Position numbers and translations under genes: made by a program
The notes under the pieces: generated by a model
The model's input: the letters and a program-made list of their open reading frames with translations, nothing else
What the model was told of the DNA's origin: nothing
Database searches by the model: none
Shown here: piece after piece, positions 1 to 7,708 of the stretch
Numbering within the stretch: the first letter of the stretch is position 1
Layout: the number at the start of each line of letters is the position of its first letter
Origin: Arthrobacter celericrescens
GTDB lineage: Bacteria; Actinomycetota; Actinomycetes; Actinomycetales; Micrococcaceae
Reading direction: 5' to 3'
DNA length: 64,000 bases
Assembly: GCF_003614925.1 (NCBI RefSeq)
Contig: NZ_QYLP01000033.1
Span: forward strand, 78,623 to 142,622

Positions 1-227
1 TGGTGTTGGTGCATCTGCATGGCACCCGCCAGCTCCTCAACGACCGGATGAACGGCCGCCCCGGACACTTCATGCCGGTCTCCCTGCTCGAGTCCCAACT
101 GGCCACGCTGGAACCGTTGCAGGCTGACGAAGCCGGAATCGTCCTGGACATCGCCCTGGCCGTGGAGGATCTCGTGGATGAAGCGGCAGCGGAGCTTTCC
201 GGAAGCCGCGTGGAGGCCGTGAGCTAA
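1..227 (+). CDS. gntK: Gluconokinase, C-terminal fragment (5' end outside window)
   Basis: Reading frame 3 is open from the window edge to a TAA at 225-227. The 74 visible residues match the last part of a gluconokinase: the block GRPGHFMPVSLLESQLATL lines up with EGHFMPTTLLPSQLATLEPL of the complete gluconokinase at 41219-41746 in this window. The enzyme phosphorylates D-gluconate to 6-phosphogluconate in the cytoplasm. The P-loop half is outside the window, so activity cannot be judged. The GTG at position 3 is internal and not the true start. It is a second, diverged gluconokinase gene rather than a copy of the first. The convergent membrane-protein gene ends 12 bases downstream. Confidence 0.85.
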   Translation, partial: VLVHLHGTRQLLNDRMNGRPGHFMPVSLLESQLATLEPLQADEAGIVLDIALAVEDLVDEAAAELSGSRVEAVS

Positions 228-238
228 TACAGGAAGAC

Positions 239-1057
239 TCAGTACAGGAACACCGGCAGCCAGTCGCGGTTGTGGGAGTGCACCAGTGCGAGGAACAGCA
301 CCAGGTCGAAGAGCAGGTGCACGGACACCACGTAGCTGAGTGACTTGGTGAGCTTGAACGTGTAGCCCTGCAGGAGGGCAAACGGGAAAGTCAGCAGCGG
401 ACCCCACGACTGGTAGCCGATCTCCCACAGGAACGACGAGAAGATCACGGCCTGCAGGAGGTTGGCCAGCCAATCCGGAAAATGCCGGCGCAGCAGGGTG
501 AAGGTGGTGCAGATGAAGAACAACTCGTCCCAGATGCCCACTCCGTTCACGCCGACGAAGAGCCGCCAGAAAATCGTCGGATCGGAGGCGTCCGGCCAGT
601 TCCGGTAGACGCCTGTGTTGATCAAATAGGCGGGCAGGATGAGGTAACCCAGTGCCACAACTCCCAGCAGGTACAGCTTCGCCGCGAGCGGCCACCGCCG
701 CCCGGTCTTCACGGGGAATCGGATGATGTCCTCGCGGTAGGCGAACCTGGACACCAGCCATGGCACCAGGACGGCCAGCGCCAGCGCTCCGCCCATCAGG
801 GCCATGTGGCCCAGGCTGAGATCGGCATTTAGCGGCACCAGGCTGATGATGACCATCCCGGCCGCGATCAGTGCGAGGTGCCGCATCAGAAGCCGGTCGA
901 TGAACGCGGCAATGATGACCCCGGCGGCGAGCAGGCCGTACCCGGGGATGCCTTCCTGGAGCGCGAACAGCGGCACGGCGGACAGCGACAGGAGCGCAGC
1001 CGGCAGCAGTTTCCAGCTGAGCGCGGTCCAGGTGGCTTCCGCCGGGAGTGATGGCAC
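239..1057 (-). CDS. CPBP-family intramembrane protease-like membrane protein
   Basis: This 272-residue, very hydrophobic protein has about seven or eight predicted membrane segments. The central block GIWDELFFI resembles the EExxxR glutamate motif of the CPBP (Abi, Rce1-like) family but has Asp-Glu in place of Glu-Glu. The later HLLFDLVLF block supplies the conserved His followed by a polar residue. Family members include prenyl-protein peptidases and many uncharacterised membrane proteins, so the substrate cannot be stated. The start is a GTG with an AGAAG stretch directly next to it, an unusually short spacing, so the true start could differ. It is transcribed convergently with the gluconokinase fragment and divergently from pyrE. 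Confidence 0.7.
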   Translation of the reverse strand: MPSLPAEATWTALSWKLLPAALLSLSAVPLFALQEGIPGYGLLAAGVIIAAFIDRLLMRHLALIAAGMVIISLVPLNADLSLGHMALMGGALALAVLVPWLVSRFAYREDIIRFPVKTGRRWPLAAKLYLLGVVALGYLILPAYLINTGVYRNWPDASDPTIFWRLFVGVNGVGIWDELFFICTTFTLLRRHFPDWLANLLQAVIFSSFLWEIGYQSWGPLLTFPFALLQGYTFKLTKSLSYVVSVHLLFDLVLFLALVHSHNRDWLPVFLY

Positions 1058-1111
1058 CTTCTAAGCATGTCAGGGCCGCGACACCAAGCCGGGGAGGAAG
1101 GCGCGCCAGTC

Positions 1112-1117
1112 TAAACT
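1112..1117 (+). promoter_or_regulatory. -10 box of pyrE, placed for a leaderless transcript
   Basis: TAAACT ends 8 bases before the pyrE ATG and there is no Shine-Dalgarno, so transcription would begin at or next to the start codon. No convincing -35 is visible. Confidence 0.5.
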
Positions 1118-1124
1118 AGGAACC

Positions 1125-1697
1125 ATGACTCCCGTTGCTGACGCCTCCGCTGCCCGTGCCCGCCTGCTTGAACTCATCAAGGAACTGGCCGTGGTCCGCG
1201 GCAAGGTGATCCTGTCCAGCGGCAAGGAAGCCGACTACTACATCGACCTGCGCCGCATCACCCTGCATCACGAGGCCTCCAAGCTGGTGGGCCAGGTCAT
1301 GCTGGAAATGATCGACGACGCCGGCATCCAGCTTGAGTGCGCCGGCGGCCTCACCATGGGTGCCGATCCCGTCGGTACCGCCGTGATGCACGCAGCAGCC
1401 GACGCCGGCCGCGCCGTGGACGCTTTCGTGGTCCGCAAGGCGCAGAAGTCCTACGGCATGGGCCGCCAGGTGGAAGGTCCCTCGGTGGAAGGCCGAAACG
1501 TGGTGGTCCTCGAAGACACCTCCACCACCGGCGGCTCGGCGCTGACCGCCGTCGAAGGAGTCCGCAACGCCGGCGGCAACGTGGTGGCCGTGGCCGTGAT
1601 CGTGGACCGCAACACCGGTGCCAAGGAAAAGATCGAAGCCGAAACCGGCGTTCCGTACCTCTACGCCTTCGGCAAGGACGAACTCGGCCTCAACTAA
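1125..1697 (+). CDS. pyrE: Orotate phosphoribosyltransferase
   Basis: A cytoplasmic enzyme of pyrimidine synthesis that joins orotate and PRPP to give orotidine 5'-monophosphate. The 190-residue protein has the PRPP-binding loop VVVLEDTSTTGGSA at residues 126-139, the conserved KxxDYYID-type segment near residues 34-41 (KEADYYIDLRR) and a catalytic lysine-rich block (VVRKAQKSYG) near residue 102. Length is normal for the family. The ATG at 1125 fits because TAAACT lies 8 bases upstream, pointing to a leaderless mRNA. The gene is monocistronic here and separated from other pyr genes; a perfect hairpin follows the stop codon. Confidence 0.95.
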   Translation: MTPVADASAARARLLELIKELAVVRGKVILSSGKEADYYIDLRRITLHHEASKLVGQVMLEMIDDAGIQLECAGGLTMGADPVGTAVMHAAADAGRAVDAFVVRKAQKSYGMGRQVEGPSVEGRNVVVLEDTSTTGGSALTAVEGVRNAGGNVVAVAVIVDRNTGAKEKIEAETGVPYLYAFGKDELGLN

Positions 1698-1707
1698 GGA
1701 CCGCTTC

Positions 1708-1739
1708 GCATGGCCGGACCCGGCAGGGGCCGGCCATGC
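1708..1739 (+). terminator. Hairpin terminator after pyrE
   Basis: Perfect 10-base arms GCATGGCCGG and CCGGCCATGC with a 12-base loop, followed by TGCGTTT. It lies between pyrE and the convergent metallophosphoesterase gene and may serve both. Confidence 0.7.
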
Positions 1740-1757
1740 TGCGTTTAGGAGCAGAGC

Positions 1758-2822
1758 TCAGGAACCGCTATAGGGCACCCGTTCCCAGCTCAGCACATCG
1801 CTGCCGGCGGAAGCGTTGGGCGCTACGTCAACGCGCAGCCACTCATTGCTTGTTGCGGCACCTTCCACCGTCACGCGGTGGAGGTTTTCCACTTCGCTCT
1901 CGTTGTAGACGTTCAACCAGGGAGACCCTTCAGCCAGCGGTGCGTCGTCATTGAAGACATGGCTGTCGCCGTTGAACAGATACACCGGACGGCCGAAGGT
2001 GCGGGATCCTTCCGCGATGGCTTCGACGATCGGACGGAAGCCGCTCACGAGTTCCGGGTTGTCTTCGACGCCGTTGGCGAGCATGTAGGGGTCGAACATG
2101 TCGGCTTGGGTCATGACAACGACGGCCCTCGCGTTGGTCCTGGCGGCGTCAGCGAAGGTGCGTTGCAACTGGGCGACGTCGGCTGCCGTCCTGGTCTGCA
2201 CCTCTGCAAGCTGTGCTTGGTTGGGTTCCGTCTGGCCCAGGCCCGACCACGGCGCAAGGGAGTTGTTCGATCCCTGGACGTTCACCACGGAGAAAGCGAT
2301 CCGCTGCTCAGCGAAGGTGACGTTCTCGGGAAGGCCCTGGTCGGCGGCGGACTTCACGGGCATTGTGCCGCCAAGGGTCTTGCCTGGCTGGGCGAAAAAC
2401 AGCTCCCGGAGCGCAGCCAGCCGTTCGAGGGGATCGTAGCTGCCGTTGTTGACGCGGTGGCAGTCCACCCACTCGTTGTCGCCGGGGGTGTAGACCAGTG
2501 GTGCTTCGAAGCGGTCAAACTGCGTCTTGATGGCGGCGAAGTATTCGTCCGTGCACTGCGCCGATCCGGCCTTGATATCGCCGACGTGGGTGACGAAGCC
2601 CAGCTCGTCCTGGCGGTTCAGCTCGGTGACCATCCCGGGGAAGCGGTCGAACTGCGCCGCACCATAGGGAACATCACCGATCACGGCAAAAGTGAAGGCA
2701 CCGGACTGCGGGTCGGCCGGCAAGTCGGCAGGGGTTGCAGCCTGGGACGGAACTGCAGCCGAAGTAAGAAGGGCGAGGGCTGCTGCGGCCCCCAGAAACC
2801 GGGAATGATTGCGCGTGGGCAT
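1758..2822 (-). CDS. Secreted calcineurin-like metallophosphoesterase
   Basis: The 354-residue protein begins with a Sec signal peptide (basic start, hydrophobic residues 9-20, cleavage near SQAA at residues 26-29). It then shows the metal-binding blocks of the calcineurin-like phosphoesterase fold: GDVPY at residues 49-53, HVGDIKAG at 79-86 and GDNEW at 114-118 in place of the usual GNHE. A distal GDSHVF block provides further metal ligands. It probably hydrolyses a phosphoester outside the membrane; the substrate is unknown. The ATG at 2822 is chosen because GGAGA lies five bases upstream, whereas in-frame codons further upstream have no such site. The gene is convergent with pyrE. Confidence 0.8.
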   Translation of the reverse strand: MPTRNHSRFLGAAAALALLTSAAVPSQAATPADLPADPQSGAFTFAVIGDVPYGAAQFDRFPGMVTELNRQDELGFVTHVGDIKAGSAQCTDEYFAAIKTQFDRFEAPLVYTPGDNEWVDCHRVNNGSYDPLERLAALRELFFAQPGKTLGGTMPVKSAADQGLPENVTFAEQRIAFSVVNVQGSNNSLAPWSGLGQTEPNQAQLAEVQTRTAADVAQLQRTFADAARTNARAVVVMTQADMFDPYMLANGVEDNPELVSGFRPIVEAIAEGSRTFGRPVYLFNGDSHVFNDDAPLAEGSPWLNVYNESEVENLHRVTVEGAATSNEWLRVDVAPNASAGSDVLSWERVPYSGS

Positions 2823-3197
2823 GACTGTCTCCATCAAGTCGGTAGATGCGGTGTCCGCAAATCTAGGCCGATGAGGAGGCCATGGAGGGAAGGCCGGATG
2901 TCGGAGAACTGAACATCTTCGCGTCCTTCCGTAACAACGGCAATGCCGCCGGTCCCGCTGTCAAGCCGACCCCCCAAGCTGCAGGTGGATTGCCAGTGTG
3001 ACGGCTGTGAGCGCCAGGACGGCAGCGCAGGCTTTGATCAGGTGGGTCCTGGACTTCCGGTGCCGGGAGGTCAATGGATGCCCGCCCCTGACCTTCCTGC
3101 GCGGGCTTGCACAAGCAGCGGAACTGGTGAGGAAACCAGCCGCGATTAGAACCATCACAGTGAGCATGTGTTCGCTTGTCCGCGGCGTGCAGGAGGC
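2823..3197. other. Mostly non-coding stretch; possible 68-residue membrane peptide
   Basis: I see no well-supported gene here. On the minus strand, 3167-2961 can encode 68 residues with a hydrophobic start and a second hydrophobic segment (AVLALTAVTLAIHL). No ribosome binding site is visible and no family is recognised, so it is left as a possibility rather than called as a gene. Promoter elements for the phosphoesterase gene should also lie here. Confidence 0.3.
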
Positions 3198-3416
3198 CTA
3201 ACGAGGGAACGCATCGCGGTAAATCATCAGCTCGTAGTCGTCATCGATATGGAAAAGCCGGCGGTGGCCGATGTCATCGGTCACCCAGATTAATTGCCCA
3301 TCTTCAGTCCGGTCATCGATGGAGCCGCGGTGGCAAGGGACTCCGGCCTGGCTCAGGATGACGAGGTCACCTTGCTCGAGGGACTTCCAGAGAGATGTGT
3401 GACTGCTCTGTCGCAC
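3198..3416 (-). CDS. Hypothetical 72-residue protein
   Basis: I do not recognise the family. The C-terminal part looks like a genuine soluble beta-rich domain (blocks SLEQGDLVILSQAG, IDDRTEDGQLIWV, HIDDDYELMI). The GTG at 3416 is chosen because AAAGG lies eight bases upstream; a longer reading from 3560 would add a proline-rich stretch with no site and would overlap a regulatory palindrome. The upstream region, read leftward, contains the operator ATTGTYRACAAT at 3550-3561, the same site found at the amine-catabolism promoters. This small gene may therefore belong to that regulon, although its role is unknown. Confidence 0.55.
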   Translation of the reverse strand: MRQSSHTSLWKSLEQGDLVILSQAGVPCHRGSIDDRTEDGQLIWVTDDIGHRRLFHIDDDYELMIYRDAFPR

Positions 3417-3549
3417 TTTGTCTACCTTTCTGATGCTTTTGGGGCGTGGTGCCGCAGGGGGCTGCCGGAAGCGGCCGTGGGAATGCGGGGAACCAGGGAT
3501 CCTGGGAATGCGGGGGAGCGGCAGGATCGTGACAACAAGCATATCGTCG

Positions 3550-3561
3550 ATTGTTGACAAT
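3550..3561. promoter_or_regulatory. GntR/FCD operator site 1
   Basis: ATTGTTGACAAT, an inverted repeat with ATTGT/ACAAT arms. On the minus strand it is followed by CGACGATA, exactly as at the site at 12983. It precedes the small gene at 3198-3416. Confidence 0.65.
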
Positions 3562-3628
3562 TTGAAGGGGGCGGGTGGTGCGAATTAGGCGGGGAGTGCG
3601 TGCCGGCTCCACGCGGGCTGCGCAGCCC

Positions 3629-4339
3629 CTAGGCGCCCAGGGCCTTGTCGTGCTGCGTGGTCAGATCCTCGACAGCCTTTTCCAGGTGTAGCCGGATGGC
3701 CCTGAGGAGTGCCTTTCTGTCACGGCGTGCAAGCAGATCGAGGAGGACCTGGTGTTCCTCGACAAGCGCATCCACCCTCGGATAGGAGACTTCGAGGTTG
3801 AGGATGCACATTCTCGATTCGGCGGCCAGGGTTTTGTAGCTCCGGATGAGGCGGGAGTTTCCAGTACCGGACACGAAGGACGTGTGGAACTGCATATCCA
3901 GCCGCGCGATTTCCTGCCAGTTGGAGACTGCTACCTGCTTGGCCATTTCGCCGAGCGTCTCCTCGAGGACGCTGCACGTCTCCTCAATGGTTTCAGAAGG
4001 GGAAGCAAGGAGTTCCTCCGCAGCTGTTGACTCCAATGCCTGGCGGACAGCGTAGATTTCCCGGATGTCCTCGGAGGTTAGTTCCCGCACGAAGACGCCG
4101 CGGTTGCGCTTGTTGACGAGGATTCCCTCCTGGCTTAGCCGCTGTAGGGCCTCGCGGATGGGGCCCCGCGATGTATTCAGCTGCACAGCCAGGACAGACT
4201 CGTTGACTTGCTGGCCCGGGAGGAAAGCACCTTGCACGATTTGCTCCCGCAGTTGGTCGGCGATCAGCTGTGCAGTGGGCCTTCCCTCCAGGACAAAGGG
4301 GCTTTCCGTTGTCGCTGCGCTGGTGCTGTCGGTGCTCAT
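3629..4339 (-). CDS. GntR-family (FCD) regulator, paralogue 1, with chimeric 5' end
   Basis: This 236-residue regulator has a winged helix-turn-helix around residues 35-80 (blocks PGQQVNESVLAVQLNTSRGP and REALQRLSQEGI). An all-helical FCD ligand domain follows, in which the metal/ligand residues Asp and His of LDMQFH, His of VEEHQ and a later His are all present. It is highly similar along its whole body to the regulator at 5495-6184. Its first codons instead match the start of the transporter ATPase gene at 10943 (both read MSTD then S/G, T), and its ATG overlaps the permease stop as ATGA, as the ATPase ATG does. It probably represses the amine island in the absence of a small carboxylate ligand. 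Confidence 0.85.
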   Translation of the reverse strand: MSTDSTSAATTESPFVLEGRPTAQLIADQLREQIVQGAFLPGQQVNESVLAVQLNTSRGPIREALQRLSQEGILVNKRNRGVFVRELTSEDIREIYAVRQALESTAAEELLASPSETIEETCSVLEETLGEMAKQVAVSNWQEIARLDMQFHTSFVSGTGNSRLIRSYKTLAAESRMCILNLEVSYPRVDALVEEHQVLLDLLARRDRKALLRAIRLHLEKAVEDLTTQHDKALGA

Positions 4340-5268
4340 CGGGCTGCACCTTCCGGTTCGGTGTGGAAAATCCGCTTGGCGCGGCGGGGAAGGGCTGAGG
4401 TTGCGCGGGAGTATTTTTGCTCGAGCTTGGATTGCGGGTAGCTCAGCAGGAGGGTCATGACGAGATACCAGAGGCTGGCGACTATGAGCAGGGGGATGGT
4501 TTCGTACGTGCGGGCGTAGATGAGTTGTGCACTCTGGAGCAGTTCGGCCACGCCGAGCACGCTGACCAGCGAGGTTTCCTTGAACATGCCGATCACCTGG
4601 TTGCCGGTTGCGGGGATGATCGAGGGCATGGCTTGGGGGATGATGACTTTGCGCATTTTCATCGCGCCGCTCATGCCGAGTGAGTCGGCTGCCTCGATCT
4701 GGCCCTTGCCTACCGAGGAGAAGCCGCCGCGGATGATTTCGGCCATATAGGCGGCTTCGTTGAGCGTTAGGCCGACGAGGGCGGCTGTGATGGGCCCCAT
4801 TAACGCATTGGTGTCGACGGCGGTGCCAATGTTGGTGAAAGGGATGCCAATCGTCAGGTTTGGGTAGAGGGCCGCGATGTTGAACCAAAAGATCAGCTGC
4901 ACCAAGACCGGGGTGCCGCGGAAGAGCGTGATGTAGAGGCTCGCGGCGATGGAAACCGGCTTCACGCGTGAGGAGCGCAGGATGGCGATCGCGAGGCCGA
5001 GCAGGGTTCCCAGGGCCATGCTTGCCATCGTGAGGAAAATCGTGAGCATGAGCCCGCGGAGGATAGTTTCGTGTGTGAAGTATCGGGCGACCACGTGCCA
5101 CTTGAAGTTTGGATTGGTTGATACGGAATACAGGACGCCGACGGCAAGCAGGCTGCAGGCCAGCCAGGCAGCGTATTCGAAGATGCTCCGGCGCTTGAGC
5201 CTTGGTTTGAGCGCAGGGTCAATCCCGCTCGTCGCGCTTTTACTTTGGTGATGAATCTTCGCGGCCAC
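4336..5268 (-). CDS. Polar-amino-acid ABC permease, duplicated copy
   Basis: An inner-membrane permease of the HisM/GlnP type, 310 residues, with an N-terminal cytoplasmic tail, five or so membrane segments and the coupling block [24 protein letters not shown] that contacts the ATPase. It is nearly the same along its length as the permease at 10940-11866, down to the PEGAAR ending. The GTG at 5268 is preferred because AGGT lies upstream and because it gives the same number of residues before GIDPALKPRL as in the other copy. No binding protein or ATPase accompanies it, so it presumably uses those of the complete operon or is a relic. An 18-base palindromic operator lies at 5349-5366 upstream. 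Confidence 0.85.
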   Translation of the reverse strand: MAAKIHHQSKSATSGIDPALKPRLKRRSIFEYAAWLACSLLAVGVLYSVSTNPNFKWHVVARYFTHETILRGLMLTIFLTMASMALGTLLGLAIAILRSSRVKPVSIAASLYITLFRGTPVLVQLIFWFNIAALYPNLTIGIPFTNIGTAVDTNALMGPITAALVGLTLNEAAYMAEIIRGGFSSVGKGQIEAADSLGMSGAMKMRKVIIPQAMPSIIPATGNQVIGMFKETSLVSVLGVAELLQSAQLIYARTYETIPLLIVASLWYLVMTLLLSYPQSKLEQKYSRATSALPRRAKRIFHTEPEGAAR

Positions 5269-5348
5269 GACGCACCTACTAATCGAGTTCGGCCCCAGTG
5301 CTGGCACCCTTTCCGGGCCACCTATCCGCAATGGAACGCCCCCTTGGC

Positions 5349-5366
5349 CAAATTGTCAACAATTTG
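5349..5366. promoter_or_regulatory. GntR/FCD operator site 2
   Basis: CAAATTGT-CA-ACAATTTG: arms of eight bases that are fully complementary, the longest of the five sites. It precedes the duplicated permease-regulator pair. Confidence 0.7.
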
Positions 5367-5494
5367 CCTGGCCATGGGGCCTGCTGTGGGGGGCTTGGGG
5401 GTCTGGCCTTGTTAACCCGAAACGGCTGTTGCAAGCCCGATGATGTTCCGGGTGTTGCAACAGCCGTTCGAGACAGCGCAGGGTTTGTCCATGG

Positions 5495-6184
5495 CTAGGC
5501 GGTGACCTGGTCCGGTTGCCTTTCGGTCAGGTCCTCGACGGCCTTTTGCATGTGCCGTTTGATCGCCTTAAGGAGTCCCTTCCGGTCCCCTGCCTCCAGC
5601 AGATCCAGCAGGTTTTGGTGCTCCTCCACCAGGACGTCCACCCGGGGGTAGGAAACTTCCAGGTTGACGATGCACATCCTCGATTCAGCGGCCAGCGTCT
5701 TGTAGATCCGGATCAAGCGCGAATTTCCTGCGCCGGCAACGAAGGAGGTGTGGAACTGCATGTCCAGCCGAGCAATCGCTTGCCAGTCGGAGACGGCTAC
5801 TTGTTTCGCCATTTCGCCGATGGTCTCCCGCAGGACTTCACATGTGGCTTTGATCTGCTCCGGGCTGCCGTCCAGCAGGGCGTTTGCCGCAGCCGATTCG
5901 ACAGATTCACGGACCGCATAGATCTCCTGGATATCCTCGGTTTCCAGTTCGAGGACAAACACGCCACGGTTCCGATGGCTGACGAGGATGCCCTCCTGGC
6001 ACAGACGCTGCAGCGCCTCCCGGAGAGGTCCCCTGGACGTATTCAGTTGGCCGGCCATGACGGATTCGTTGATCTGCTGTCCGGGGCGGAAAGTTCCCTG
6101 GACGATCTGTTCCCGCAGCTGATCAGCGATCAGCTGCGCCGTTGGCCTTCCTTCCAGTACAAAAAGCCCATCCGGTGTTGCCAT
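5495..6184 (-). CDS. GntR-family (FCD) regulator, paralogue 2
   Basis: A 229-residue regulator with an N-terminal winged helix-turn-helix (INESVMAGQLNTSRGPLREALQ) and a C-terminal FCD domain with Asp and His in LDMQFH, His in VEEHQ and His in KRHMQK. FCD regulators bind small organic acids and metal and usually leave DNA on ligand binding. The ATG at 6184 is chosen because GAGGGGG lies about six bases before it; two earlier in-frame ATGs lack a site. It is the last gene after the dehydrogenase gene of the amine operon (42 bases apart) and so is likely co-transcribed with the genes it controls. It is paralogous to the regulator at 3629-4339, and the two may recognise the same ATTGTYRACAAT sites. 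Confidence 0.88.
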   Translation of the reverse strand: MATPDGLFVLEGRPTAQLIADQLREQIVQGTFRPGQQINESVMAGQLNTSRGPLREALQRLCQEGILVSHRNRGVFVLELETEDIQEIYAVRESVESAAANALLDGSPEQIKATCEVLRETIGEMAKQVAVSDWQAIARLDMQFHTSFVAGAGNSRLIRIYKTLAAESRMCIVNLEVSYPRVDVLVEEHQNLLDLLEAGDRKGLLKAIKRHMQKAVEDLTERQPDQVTA

Positions 6185-6226
6185 CGACATCCCCCTCATC
6201 TCATTCTTTGCTAACTACATGCGTGA

Positions 6227-7681
6227 CTACACAGCGATTGCGGTGTATTTGGTCTCAAGAAATTCCTCGATACCTATTTTGCCGCCTTCGCGTCCCAGGC
6301 CTGACTGCTTGACGCCTCCGAAGGGCGCCGCAGGATTGGAGACGATGCCGGTATTGAGGCCGACCATGCCGACTTCCAGCCCGGCGGAGAAGCGGAGGGC
6401 CTTGTCCATGTTCTCGGTGAACACGTAGCCAACCAGTCCCCATTCCGTGTCGTTGGCGAGCCGGAGCACTTCGTCCTCACTGTCGAACGCGGTGATGGCT
6501 GCGACCGGGCCGAAAATCTCGGTGCGCATCAATTCCGCGTCCGCGGAAACGTCAGTCAGGACCGTGGGGGTGTAGAAGTATCCGGGGCCTTCCGGACGGC
6601 TTCCGCCGGTCAGGATTCGAGCTCCCTTGGAGACGGCGTCGGCGACGAGGCTCTCAACCTTGTCCAGGCCCTTCTGTTCGATGAGGGGTCCGACGTCGGT
6701 CCCCTCCAGAGCGCCGTTGCCCACCTGCAGCTCGGAGATCCGCTTGGCGAACTTCTCGCTGAATTCCGCGGCGACGGAGCGGTGCACGAAGAAACGGTTG
6801 GCGGCGGTGCAGGCCTCTCCCATATTCCTCATCTTGGCCTTCAGCGCGCCGTCGACTGCCTTTTCGATGTCGGCGTCGGCGAGGACGATGAACGGGGCGT
6901 TTCCACCCAGCTCCATCGAGGACCGCATGACATTGTCCGCCGCCTGGCGCAGCAGGATCTTGCCCACCTCGGTGGAGCCCGTGAAGCTGATCTTGCGGGC
7001 AATGCCGCTGCCCATCCAGGCCCCCACAACGGTGGAGGCATTCGACGTCGTGACGACGTTCAGGACGCCGTCGGGAAGACCTGCCTCGCGGAAGAGCTGC
7101 ACCAAGGCCAGGGATGTGAGCGGAGTGAGCTCCGCCGGCTTGAACACCATGGTGCAGCCTGCGGCTACCGCCGGGGCGATCTTGCGGGCGCCCATGGCCA
7201 GCGGGAAGTTCCACGGAGTGACCAGCACGCAAGGGCCGACCGGCTCCTTCGTGATCATGATCCGGGTGTTGCCGTCAACGGAAGTTGCGTGGTCGCCGCC
7301 AACACGAACGGCTTCTTCGGAGAACCAGCGAAGCATTTCGGCACCGTAGGCCACTTCGCCCTTTGCCTCGGCCAGGGGCTTGCCCATTTCCGCGGTCATG
7401 ATCGCCGCGAGGCGGTCGGTGTTGGCAATCACCAACTCGAAGGCCTTGCGCAGAATGTCCGCCCGCTGGCGCGGAGTGGATTTTGCCCAATCCGCCTGGG
7501 CGCGGCCCGCAGCCTCGATGGCAGCGCGGGCCTCCTCCGGGCCGCCGTCGGCCACGTGGGCAATGACCTCGTGCGTGGCCGGGTTTTCGACGGCGAAAGT
7601 GGCTCCGTTGGCAGCCTTTTGCCAGGCGCCATCGATGAACAGTTCAGTGTGAAGACCCGAAGGGTCGAATGAGGTGCTCAT
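6227..7681 (-). CDS. gabD: Succinate-semialdehyde dehydrogenase-type aldehyde dehydrogenase
   Basis: A 484-residue cytoplasmic NAD(P)-dependent aldehyde dehydrogenase that oxidises a semialdehyde, most likely succinate semialdehyde, to the acid. The catalytic set is complete: Asn158 in TPWNFP, Lys181 in FKPAE, Glu257 in MELGGN and the nucleophile Cys291 in GEACTAANRF. The sequence is GabD-like throughout (TPWNFPLAMGARKIAPAVAAG; FTGSTEVGK). It follows the aminotransferase gene by 27 bases in the same operon, and the two together would convert an omega-amino acid to a dicarboxylate. Exact substrate preference cannot be read from sequence. The start ATG has only a weak ribosome binding site. Confidence 0.85.
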   Translation of the reverse strand: MSTSFDPSGLHTELFIDGAWQKAANGATFAVENPATHEVIAHVADGGPEEARAAIEAAGRAQADWAKSTPRQRADILRKAFELVIANTDRLAAIMTAEMGKPLAEAKGEVAYGAEMLRWFSEEAVRVGGDHATSVDGNTRIMITKEPVGPCVLVTPWNFPLAMGARKIAPAVAAGCTMVFKPAELTPLTSLALVQLFREAGLPDGVLNVVTTSNASTVVGAWMGSGIARKISFTGSTEVGKILLRQAADNVMRSSMELGGNAPFIVLADADIEKAVDGALKAKMRNMGEACTAANRFFVHRSVAAEFSEKFAKRISELQVGNGALEGTDVGPLIEQKGLDKVESLVADAVSKGARILTGGSRPEGPGYFYTPTVLTDVSADAELMRTEIFGPVAAITAFDSEDEVLRLANDTEWGLVGYVFTENMDKALRFSAGLEVGMVGLNTGIVSNPAAPFGGVKQSGLGREGGKIGIEEFLETKYTAIAV

Positions 7682-7708
7682 GTCACGCTTTCATGAATCG
7701 GGGGAATG

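Noticed and set aside
2961..3167. A 68-residue membrane peptide on the minus strand
   Set aside because: Hydrophobic pattern is suggestive, but there is no ribosome binding site, no -10 at leaderless spacing that I can defend, and no family match, so it was not called as a gene.
3198..3560. A longer, 120-residue version of the small gene at 3198-3416
   Set aside because: The extra N-terminal part is proline/arginine-rich, has no ribosome binding site and starts next to the operator at 3550, leaving no room for a promoter.
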